A stretch of 64,000 bases of DNA from Casuarina equisetifolia (Eukaryota; Streptophyta; Magnoliopsida; Fagales; Casuarinaceae), in the NCBI GenBank assembly GCA_028551475.1, contig CM052355.1:12636129-12700128 (forward strand), in the 5' to 3' direction. Below are positions 11,562 through 22,352 of the stretch, piece by piece. Under the pieces are notes generated by a model that worked only from the letters and a program-made list of their open reading frames with translations, was not told the origin of the DNA and searched no databases. How positions within the stretch are numbered: position 1 is the stretch's first letter; each line of letters opens with the position of its first letter. Made by a program: the position numbers and the translations under genes.

Positions 11562-13952
11562 GTCAGGAGGTGTGACCAAACCTATTTATAGCATCCAGCC
11601 TGCATCTCGCACCAATAAAGTATGGCGGGAACAAAACTAACAAATTAAACGCTGAGAAAACAAAAGCAACGGATGGAGAGGTATGCCAAAAGTCGGGACA
11701 AAACAAGGAACCCAAAAGTCGCGAGAATGCAAAGAACCCAAAAGTTTTACGTTGTAATTAACAAATGGGTACCTGACAATGGAGTTGCAAGAGGAAAAGC
11801 CTCTGTAGGCAAGAGTCTCTCATGGGTTCACTTTATTGTAGATTGTCCTTTCTCTCGTGGGTCCAATTTTCACTCTCAATTAGTGTCAAAAAGGAAAGGC
11901 CGGCAATCTGTTTGCATTTTCTCTCTATCTGGTTCATTGCAGATTTTCTGTTTTCTTTCTATTAATTGTTAAAATTACTATTTGGAGCAAACTTGTCATT
12001 ACTACGCCAAGTTTAAGGGGTACGTTAAAACCATTGATTTGAACAAGCTACAATGGAATTCCACCTTGCGTGCTAATTATGGTTGCATTATCTACCATGT
12101 TATCCGTTTTAGACAAGCAAACTACAAAAGTGTGGAATGCCATAGATATCATAGCATATATAAGCAATCCTTGTGCAGCCACACAAAGCCCAGTAGACAT
12201 TTGGCAAGTCCCCACAAGCCAACATAACATGCTACTACACCATTGGAGCAATTAAGCGGGCATTCACCATATTCAAACATGTGGATAGTGAGTTGGCACA
12301 CACATCTAATGGGAGCTAACAAAAAATAGCTAAGTCTCCTAGCCTTGGACAAGAATTCCTAAGCCAAGAAAGTCATCACATGAAGGATAAAGAAAGTACA
12401 AAGAAAAAAGAAGTGAGGAATAAACACCAAGCAATTAGTTTTATCTTTATGTAAAGTCTTCATGTAAACTTCCTAACAATTGCTTAGAAGTGTATAAGTG
12501 TGCTAAAATGCCTATATAATGATGCATCTTGTCTAGGAGAAAGTAAACCTCTTATAAGCCTTATGTAACCCTAATTAATCCAATCAATCACAACACTAAA
12601 GCTATGTATGGCTTTGGTAGTTGTAGCAGGGCCGATGGCCCTGCAATCATGGAATCCATTCTACTATTTTTGTTGTCTTTATTTCACCTTTTGTACTTTA
12701 TTTTATATTTGTTTTCCTTGCACTTGCATAACTTACCAACTTCCATTTATTGCTTTTCATAATTATATCTTTATGTTTCCACTCAATCAGTCAAATTGAA
12801 CCATAGAACCTGCCAAACTCTAATTTTCTTCTCCAATCACCAGCTTCATTGAAAAGATTATTCATACTGGTAGCTTTGTTTAAAAACTCTTAGGTCCGGT
12901 TGTTAGTATCCTTTCAGGAGTTTCTCATATATCCTCTCCGCATTTATTTGCTAAATATCTCAGAGGATTTGTGGACATTTAAATACTTGCTTCATTGTGT
13001 ATTTCATAGGATTATGATCTATGTAAACTTTAGTTGGAAAATTAAAAAGGTAGCTTTGAGCAGTTTGATAAATGAGGTGGGTTAGGCAGAGAGCCTAATC
13101 ACTTAAACCTGGTGTGCTTGCCATTTTGCGGCTTGCAATTTTTATATCTACTGTCTTAGTGTATGCGGAAATCTTTGTCCATTCTGCACTTTCTGATTTT
13201 GAGATGCTTTGTGTAAATTTTGTATTCGTTCGGCTCTTGCATCATTACTGGTTCTACACTGATCTAGCTTCATTGTTCACGGTAGCTTCATTTCACTTGA
13301 CCTTGAGTTAACCGTGAGCAGCACATTGAATTTATAATTGGACTTTAGAAATTCTATTCAGGAAATATTACACCTATTTTGTTGTATAATTTTTCATATT
13401 AGATCTCACGTACAATCATATTTTTCATTATCACAATTCTGTAGTGTTTGCTCTCAGGCAGAAATTTATTTAGACTTATATAGTGCATACTCATCACACA
13501 AAAAAATGACTAGATTATTTAGAAAATATAATTCACTCTCCTCTTAAGTTGCCTCTAGAACCTTCACACTAACTCTCCAAAAACTTACCAAATTGTTCTA
13601 ATTGCCATATAATTTTGTAGAAGTTGCGTAAGACTCCTTTTGAAACTATTTAATGGAATCTTGAGTCCGACCTCTCTTTTTTTTCCCATTTTTTTTTTTG
13701 GGTATATATATGTAAGAGTTGGGCCTTATGAATGTAAGAAGAAATCAATAAGTAGTTAACTCAGTTTGCTAAATTCTCTAGCTATTTCAATTCTTAATTT
13801 TTCTCATAAAATATTGTACAAGTGTTTTTTCATAGTAAGCATCATTTCTCGAAGATTGGATGGAACTTTTGTTAACACCGGTATCGTGTTAGCACAACCC
13901 AAGTCTAATTGTTTCCTTGTACTTTGGACAAGCATGAAGAAGGACGAGCCTT
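11562..13952 (+). repeat. Non-coding repeat module, copy B
   Basis: Same module as at 2,346 and 43,530 but more diverged than those two are from each other. For example it has GGTATGCC where both others have GGTATATGCC. Homology ends abruptly after GACGAGCCTTCGCT at about 13,952, where the other two copies continue. Confidence 0.65.
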
Positions 13953-16688
13953 CGCTTACAATTGTGGAATGAGAGGCTATTTTTGTCGGGACAAGAACGA
14001 CTGGCAACAAAAAAACATGCAAATATTTATTTAAAAAAAAAAACCAAAATTTACATAAGGAATGGCAATCTGTTCAAATTACAGATTACTATCCTATCTG
14101 CTTCAAAACTCATAAGGCTCATTTTGATGGTTGGGGAAATAAAATTGTATGCTTGGAGGTACCTTTTTATCACATTTGAAAATATTATGCTTGGAAAAAC
14201 CAAAACTTAAAAAAAGAATTCACACAAAACAATAGGGTGATTCTTGCAATATACTTATTAGTTTGTAGGAATTAAGCGACATGTCTAGGAGCATAGTCAA
14301 ATTGTCAATCTTTATTCCTTTTAAGAAAGACTAGTATTAGTAAACACTCCATATCTCCTTAAAAAAAATGGAAGTTTTGCACACAATATCCCTTCAAAAA
14401 CACGTAGAAAATAAGAAAGAGGAATGGTTGCATAGGGAAAAGGGTGGTCAATGGGGGGAGAGAGAGGGAAAAACAGAATTCATGCTCTAATTTAAGTATC
14501 CTAATTTTATAGGTAATTCTTCTGTCATTAGTCTTAATAACTTTGCGTTCATCAACTTGTGAGTGTAGCTGAAAGTGACAATAACTTTTTTTTTCTTTTT
14601 ATTATAGAGATAGAGTATGTAGAAAAAGCAAAAGCAAAAGCAATAACTTGGGAGTTCAGACTTCTGACAAAGATCAAATGCATTTTTAGATGACATACAG
14701 ATTAAGATCTTTAAGTTCAACTTTTAGTTGGACTTGATGGCCGTTTAAGGCTTGTGATTTTTCCCTTATGGTGTTGGAGATGGATTGGGCTGCTTACCCT
14801 TTGGGGCCCATGAGTAGGCCCCATTCTCATTTGTAAATGTTTTATCTGTTTTACAATTATAAAACGTAATTGTAACAATTCTTTGCTAGCAATTGTGAAT
14901 ATCAGCTTGCTCTAGAGGCTTCCCATGCTCGTTTACCTTTTTTGCTGTCTTCAGTGGAAAAATTTAGTGCCTTGCCAATATCTTCCTTGTCGCATTCAGT
15001 CAAACTCTAATGCTGGTTTCTAACAAGGTGTTATAAGGAGACTTTGAATCATGACCTCAACTTATCCAAGTCGGCAAGCAATCTTTACATTTTTGTGGCT
15101 TGTGATTCTCCCTATTGGACGAGATGCTATTAGGAGACTTTGAATCATGACTTAAACTAGCCTCTATAGATGGCTCTACTTGTTTTGAGATACCAAACCA
15201 TGCTGAAGTGTTCTCCTCTGATACACAAAGACAATTCTTTTATTAGTCGACGTGAGAGTCTTATTTTGACTGACTTTATTTTTCTCAATTGCTTTTTTAG
15301 TTTTGAAACCGAATCATTGCAAACAAACTAAGATAAATTAGGACCCAACAATTTCAAAAAACGTTTTACTGCACCACAATGTTGCTGTCCATTTTTCGTA
15401 GTGGTATTATTCTTTATCATTTCCGCTCATGAGAATTTAATTTACAAATCGAACCACGTAACCTTAGTGTTTTCTATTATTTTCTCTAATTGATTATTCC
15501 TAACTAACATTCTTCCTAGTGTACAAAGTATTGATGCCCTTTATTTCCCAACTTTATAGTGAATCAACAATTATGAAGAGGACTTTACACGTGGTATTTA
15601 TGCCCGTATTGCCTAATCAACGATTAATTTCTACCACATGATCCCCGCGTAAGAATGCTAGAAATATAAGAGGAAGAAAAATTTATAAAAATTGTTACTC
15701 AATTTGAACACTAGATTAACTAGTTTTTCTATCCAAGCTAACATCAAGCTGGGTCTACTTAGGTACCTAGATGGTTAACTCAACTGCGAGTTCTAGAAAC
15801 CAATTTTCAGATTCCATTTTGTTTAGGGGCTAGAATGTTTTAAAATGCCTAAAGACCCAAATTAAAAACTAGTTTGAGAGTTTAAGAGATATTTTTTTTG
15901 TTTGAGCTTCATCATAAGGAATCATATGTTCAATGTGAAACTTTCATTCTACTCACAAAATACTTGTTAGAAACTAAGATGCAGACTAGCATTTGGTGAT
16001 TGTTTGATTGTGGTTGGGACGCACGTCCAATATTTGTCTAAGATACTATTTTCACTTACCACAATTGTGAGATGAGATATTATTTTTTTCTGGACATGGA
16101 CAATTGGCAACAATAAAACATGCGTACAACTATAAAAACAGAAATATTTATATAAAATAACAATTTATTCAAACTACCAAATTTCGGTCTACAGTTTTTT
16201 ATGGCTTAATCTCACAAATTTTTGGCTCTCTCTTAGCAAACTCAAACCTAGAAATTTAATTGCCTAAAATGGCATGATAATAAATTTACACTCTTACAGG
16301 CAAAAATTACGATTTTACTTCAGTTATAGTTTATCCTTGCAAATCTTAATTGTCCAAACAACTATTATATCCTAAAAATCATTATGATTGTATCCTTACT
16401 CCATTTTTCGGCGGTATACAAAGTAATATGGGCTTTGAGCTGCCAGTATGGCAAAGTACCGGATTGAAATTTCGCATCAAAATAATTGCCTTCTATTTAA
16501 AGGAGTTTAGGTCAAAGAAGTTAAGGTTCACTCCCCACTGCGTGTAAATGAATCCGCCTTAGTCCAAACCTCCCAGTTTTGGCAAACAAAGTCAAAGAAA
16601 TGAAGTTTCACGCCCAGTTTCCTACCGATCTGTCATTTTCTTCGTCAACATTCCCAGCTATTTAGTTCTTGGCAATTAGCGAGAACCC
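13953..16688. other. AT-rich intergenic DNA upstream of GLR-1
   Basis: No gene seen. Sequence at 13,953-14,060 resembles 16,055-16,175 (CAATTGTG.GATGAGA, GGCAACAA..AAACATGC, AAATATTTAT), a weak direct repeat. A short duplication GGAGACTTTGAATCATGAC occurs at about 15,037 and 15,135. The GLR-1 promoter should lie just before 16,689, but no convincing TATA box was identified. Confidence 0.5.
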
Positions 16689-18333
16689 ATGCCATCCAAC
16701 ACCTCCCCATCGCAAATTTCCCCCATGGCTTTGTCTATCGTTACGGTTACCACGATCTCAGGACTCCTTCCACTCATCTCTTTTGTTCTCATCCTTCACC
16801 ATGGAGCTGAATCCGCCATTACAAAAGAAGTTATAAACATAGGTGCCATCGTTGATGTTGGATCCCGAAGGGGTAAAGAAGAGAAAACGGGAATGGAAAT
16901 CGCGGTTCAGAACTTCAACAAAATCTCAATGACTCGCGAACTCTCTCTCCACCTCCGGCAACCTCAGAGAAATACTTCTGTAGGTTAGTAGTCTCTAACT
17001 GTTGCAGATTCTAGTACTTCTCTAACCTGAAAATATTAGTACATTTGACCTGATGAAATATACAAATTCTGATTTCAGCTAAAGAGCTGATTGAAGAGAA
17101 TAACGTCACGGTGATTATTGGCACGCACACATGGCAGGAAGCAGCGCTGGTAGCCGACGTTGGAAAGCAATATCAAGTTCCGGTTGTTTCATTTGCAGCC
17201 CCCGCCATTAATCCACCACTGATGCCACTTCGCTGGCCATTCTTAATACAAGTGGCTAAAAATGGTTCTGAAGAAACAAAATGCATTGCTGATATTGTTC
17301 GCGCTTATAATTGGCAAAGGGTTGTAGTGATTTATGAAGATGACGTATACGGCAGTGATTCCGGGAAGTTAGAACCTTTATCCGATGCTCTCCGAAATGT
17401 TGGTTCGGAGATTGAGTACCATTTGGTTCTTCCTCCATTTTCTTTTGTGTCTGATCCGGAAATTATTGACAGAATTGTTCAAGAAGAGTTGAGTAAGCTG
17501 CTGAAAATACAACCTCGAGTTTTTATCGTTCTTCAATCATCATTAGAGATGGTGACTCATTTGTTCAGAGAGGCTAAGAAAGTGGGACTGCTGGGGAGAG
17601 ACTCAGCATGGATAATGGCAGAAACCATTACGAGTTTTCTGGACTCTGCTGACAAGTACGCTATTTCCTCTATGGAAGGTGCACTGGGAATCAAGAGTTA
17701 CTATTCAGAGACCAGCAACTATAAAACTTTTTATTCCCAATTCCGGAAGAAGTTCAGAACTGAATATCCCGATGAAGATCATTCTGAGCCTGGAATTTAT
17801 GCTCTGCGAGCATATGATAGCGTTGGAACCGTAATACAAGCCATTGAGACCATGGCTAGTAACGCCACTAGCCCAACGATGTTGCGAGATCAAATCTTAT
17901 CAAGTAATTTCTCTGGTTTAAGCGGCAAAATAAGTTTCGAAGCAGGCCAACTTTCAGAAACTCGCGTATTGAGAATTGTAAATGTGGTCGGGAAGAGATA
18001 CAAAGAATTGGACTTCTGGATACCAGATTTCGGATTTGCAGAAACCCCCGACATAGAAGAAGCCAAAAAAGGAAACGGAAGTAACGATCTTTCTGATACA
18101 GTAACGGGTTTGGCAGGTCATTATGAATAAGCACCTGTTGTGTGAATGCATATTTCAAATTACTCTGCTGAGATTACGTTTTTTGAAAGCAACTTTATAA
18201 AACCGATTTGAAACGCTTAAGAAAATACTCCGAATTTTTAAAACCGTTTCTGAAGCATAAAATTAATGGTAGACCTGGAAGTCTTGCGTTCACTCTCTTG
18301 GCGGCTTTTGTACATTAACTGCGCGTCCTATGC

Positions 18334-18535
18334 ATGTTAACGAGATAGGGATCTCTTGCTAACATACGCCAAGCTCTGCATACAGACTTGAACGGAGCAA
18401 GAGATGATATGGGTAGCCCCGAAAAAACATCATAGGGGACTTCGCGTGAGTGGAGGAATCAACCTGAGTAAAATTTTTCTGATGGTGCTCCCAAAAATAT
18501 CTTATGTTAGCAAGAGATCCCGATCTCCAATACAT
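18334..18535. mobile_element. ~200-bp inverted-repeat (MITE-like) element in GLR-1
   Basis: Arms at 18,334-18,366 and 18,503-18,535 are inverted repeats of about 33 bp; the inner 25 bp (TATGTTAGCAAGAGAT core) match except for one base. The 136-bp centre is non-coding. Size and structure fit a foldback or MITE-type DNA transposon. I could not define a clean target-site duplication. It lies where the GLR-1 S1 exon would be expected. Confidence 0.6.
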
Positions 18536-18647
18536 TTCTTAGTTATGAAGACATTTCTCTTTGCTCGATCCGTTTAAGAGATAGAGAAGCCTCCTGGAAT
18601 GGCAATCCAGGGCTGGAGACCAAGAAGTCCCCGACCGAATGCAATAT

Positions 18648-18919
18648 TGTTGGATTTTATATATGAGAGGCCTACCACATTTAAAAACCGATTCATAAGT
18701 GGGGTTTTATCTCTTCTATAGCTTTGTTTTCTTCTTTGTGCGGATGTGGGACCTCTTCCAATAGCCCCCGTCACACATCGGAAACGTGCTCTGATATCAC
18801 TGTTGGATTTTATATATGAGAGAAACCATCACACTTTAAAACAGGTTCATAAGTGATATCTTTCCTATATATGCAGCTTTGTTTTATTTTTTGCGCTCGA
18901 TGAGGGACTTCTTCCAACA
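18648..18919 (-). mobile_element. 272-bp TRIM/SMART-type LTR retroelement in GLR-1
   Basis: Two direct repeats, 18,648-18,763 (116 bp) and 18,801-18,919 (119 bp), begin TGTTGGATTTTATATATGAG; the right copy ends TTCCAACA and the left CCAATA. Flanks carry a perfect 5-bp target-site duplication AATAT (18,643-18,647 and 18,920-18,924). Read on the - strand, the 37-bp interior starts GTGATATCAGAGCACG, the initiator-tRNA-Met primer-binding site, and ends with a G-rich purine tract (GACGGGGGC). These are all the parts of a non-autonomous miniature LTR element and nothing else. It splits the GLR-1 exon between QY and VDF. Confidence 0.92.
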
Positions 18920-20260
18920 AATATGTTGATTTCACTGTGCCGTACACGGAGTCAGGCTTAGCGATGGTAGTTGCAGCAAAAGATGAAGGCTCGGCTCTGA
19001 TGTCTCTGAGGCCCTTCACAGTGGGAATTTGGTGGCCCTTGGAAGAAACAGGTTGGTACTGCATTGTGGTTCACCTTTTCTTCTCTCTTCTTCGCTCATC
19101 GTAAGTATCATTTCCATTACACGAGAACGGTTAAATTCTAAAAGCACTCTTCTGAATGGGATCATTTCTCGCTTGCGACTCGATGTTTCAATTGCAGGGG
19201 AAAAAATCCATAGCAACCTCAGCCGTGTGGTGATCGTACTCTGGCTTTTCGTCGTCTTGGTTCTGACCTCCAGCTACACGGCTAGTCTTTCTTCAATGCT
19301 GACTGTCCAACAACTGCAACCCAATGTTACGGATATAGAATGGCTGAAGAAGAACAACTTGAAAGTAGGCTGCGATAGTGATTCATTTGTAAGGGAATAT
19401 CTGGAGAAAGTTATTAAGTTCAATCCAAGGAACATTTTGAACGTCACCAGCGAAGACAAATACATAGACGAATTTGCAAGCAAAAATATATCAGCAGCCT
19501 TCCTCGAACTCCCATATGAGAAAGTTTTCCTTAATAAGTATTGCAAGGGGTTCGTGGGAAACACGCCGACCGCCAGATTTGGAGGATTGGGCTTTGTGAG
19601 TAGTAACTTAAACTTTTCATCGGACGATATGCATCCCGTGAACCTTCAAGTTATAACCAGGATCCCCAGCTTTTTTCCTGTTTTAATTGCCATCTATACG
19701 AGTTTCTCTTTGGCGCCGTCCAATTTTAACATCCCCCTAAGCTGTGTTCTTGTTTTGGGCCAAAACATCTTCTGTAGTTCTAAGATTTCCTTCCCTTCCT
19801 TACGAAATCTCCTCATCCGAAACCAACACTTTTTTTCTTTACTGCGAGGGGTAATAATATAACTTTTTTCTTGCTTTCGATGCAGATATTTCAAAAAGGC
19901 TCTCCAATAGCCAAGGACTTTTCTAAGGCCATTCTGACTCTTTCGGAGAATGGCAAACTGAAGGCACTGGAGGACGAATGGCTGACTTCCCCGAACGAGT
20001 GTTCAACCAATATCACTTCCGGCGATACCCAACGCCTAAGCCTCCAAAGCTTCTGGGTTCTCTATTTGATATCCTTTGCCACTTCCAGCATTTTTTTTCT
20101 ACTTTCACTAACTTCGTTAATGAGGGATCGCCAAGCACATGAAGGAAATATAAATCCAGATGATGAAAGCGCTTGGAAGAAGGCCGTTAGACTAGTACGG
20201 GATGTCTTCATATTAAAACTCCAGGAACAGTTCCGACTATGGCGAGCACGTTGGATATAA

Positions 20261-22314
20261 ATAGAGACACATGGACGTAAATAATAGTTCTTCCAGCTAG
20301 AAATTCACCAGCACTTCTGACTCTCTAGAGCCTCTCTCCACATCAGCTAATATTGCAATGCTATGCGTTACTGAAGGAGATTTGAAACAGAGATTTAACT
20401 TTTTTATAGTGAATTGTTATGCATTTATATATGTTACGAAATTATTACAAATAGTTTAAACAAACATCTATTATTTAGGCTCAAGAATGGCCTTTAAAAA
20501 ATTTCCGAGCTCCTTAAATTTTTATTATAATTTATAAGTTTACTTCATTTTTAATATTAACAACAATGGTTATACTTTGAAACTCTAACCACTAACTCTT
20601 CTTCTATTTCTTTCATTTTAAATATGATATATTGTATCTTTTAGAGACATTCTTGCTACAGTTGCTGCAAAACTCTTACTTTTATAAAACTTACTTCTTT
20701 CCTCTATTATTTATTCTGATTGCGATAGTCTACTTATAGCTAACATTGCCATCCATATGGATTTAGTGAACCTACAATTAAAGAATGAATTTTAAAAAAA
20801 GAAATTCTTGTTATTTGGATATTGAGCCTAGGCTTGAAATGGCTTGGGTTCGTGACTTGCCTACAATTTGTTCAATCCATCTTATATTAGCCCAACAATA
20901 TTTAAATGTTAATATATGGCATTAATATTACATTTTGTGCAAATATTACATCAATTAAGGAATTGATATTTCTTTTACAAATATTTCTACTACAAAAAAA
21001 TCATTTTCAAATGCATTTTTCCTTGTATCGTCATTAGAATAATTTTTTTTTTTTTATGACAAAACTCTCATTTGAAAAACTTTCATAAATGAAATATATT
21101 TCATGATCAACTTTGAAATGGAGACCTACAAGGTATTATACATTTTGATAGGACATATTCATGCACATATGGAAGGTAGAACATAGTTTGTGCTTGTGCC
21201 AGCATAAAAGAGAGATAAGGAAGGTATATGTAGTGTGTGTGTGTGTATTACTCATTTTGGCATCATGGGAATACAAGAAATTCATACTTGAAATGCTCCA
21301 AGCTCCTCCTCAAAACAATGCCAACCAACAACAAACAAGTAATAAAATAAACAGAATATGTAGAATATACTAGCTTATGTTGAAGCAAATAAAGATAATA
21401 TTATTGAAGGATATTCTATCAAGCTACATACTAACTATGCCATACAAACGTATTTATCACATGTCATGTATCCTCCTCAAATTAACTTGTTGATGTTCTC
21501 ATAAAGGTGTTGCCAAAGCAATCTTTTTTGGAGATTGAGGCAAACTTGGACTAACTACTCCAAGTTTGAGGGGGAATCTTGAAAAATATGTTCAGCCGAA
21601 GCCTCTCATGAGCGGTAAATGAGGAAAGCCCAAAGGGAAGGAGCCGAAGAATTTCTCAAATTGTAGACTCTTTTGCATCCTCCCAATATAGCTGTATTTC
21701 GTTGCCCTTTCTCTTTTTTGCGTCCTTGTAATTAATACTGAAACTGCGTAGGCCCTTGTATGTAAATTTGTTTTTGTTGTTGGAAATACACAAATTCTTC
21801 TTGGCACACTTTGTGTCTCATTTTCCATTATGGATACACAGGACTCTGAAGGAAAGAAAAAAAAAAAAATTCTTGACACCTGTTATGAAAGCTTCAGAAA
21901 TCAATTACTGCTTTTCTCGCATCGAAACAGTAGTCGTACGTTGAACTTTCCAGGTCGGTCAGGAAGTTGTTCAGAAACAGCACACGGTCTAAAATTTGAG
22001 GAAGAGAAGCTGGCGGTATGGCGCTGACAAAAACAAAACGCTCCCCGCCTAAGACCCCAACAGGCTTGAGAAGAAAACTTGAAAACAAGCAATTGAAAAT
22101 ATTTTGGAAAATGACAACATAGCCTTCCAACTTCCACTAATTTTAAATTTCTAATTCTTCTTAACCATCCAAATTGGCGTTTGGATTTTTCACCACTATT
22201 CCCGTTTAATGGGAAGAAAAGTCAACGTAACAGAGGACAAAGTAGTCAAGATACCAGATTCCAACTGATATTAAAAATAAATAAATAAAACCCTCGTTAA
22301 CTTATTTTAAAAAC
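20261..22314. other. Intergenic DNA between GLR-1 and GLR-2
   Basis: AT-rich and non-coding apart from the Copia relic at about 21,400-21,585 and a short GT run near 21,235. No GLR exon is visible here, so the missing GLR-2 ATD is not displaced into this gap. Confidence 0.55.
21400..21585 (+). mobile_element. Relic of a Copia retrotransposon 3' end
   Basis: One frame reads LVDVLIKVLPKQSFLEIEANLD and stops, matching the C-terminus of Copia polyproteins after the usual QLADI.TKAL motif. It is followed by AGTTTGAGGGGGAAT, the characteristic Copia polypurine tract. The upstream frame is interrupted and no reverse transcriptase or integrase is present. The downstream LTR boundary is unclear. Confidence 0.6.
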
Positions 22315-22322
22315 TATATATT
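22315..22322 (+). promoter_or_regulatory. TATA-like box upstream of GLR-2
   Basis: TATATATT lies about 30-40 bp before the first ATG of the GLR-2 relic in a suitable position for a TATA box. The gene is broken, so any activity would now be vestigial. AT-rich context makes chance occurrence possible. Confidence 0.25.
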
Positions 22323-22352
22323 TGCGTCCTCTCCGAGGATGCACATGTTGAG

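Larger units (their letters stand above)
16689..20260 (+). pseudogene. GLR-1: disrupted glutamate receptor-like gene
   Basis: Recognisable exons: 16689-16983 (signal peptide and start of ATD), 17079-18116 ([32 protein letters not shown], ending TGLAG), a damaged S1/M1/pore exon ending at 19100, 19198-19595 (M3 with SSYTASLSSMLTVQQLQP, then S2) and 19886-20260 (S2 end, M4, stop). The join at 19101/19198 and the join at 19595/19886 are still in frame. Between 18,117 and about 18,575 the expected WPGD...LRIGVP ligand-binding segment is not found; an inverted-repeat element lies there instead. A TRIM element interrupts the exon at 18,648. At about 19,026-19,031 the sequence jumps from RPFTVGI to GGPWKKQVGTALWFTF, losing roughly 80 nt including M1 and shifting frame. 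Read without splicing at 18,116, the ATD ends at a TAA at 18,128-18,130 and could yield a secreted ATD-only product. Start choice: ATG 16,689 or the in-frame ATG 16,725 nearer the hydrophobic core. Confidence 0.9.
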
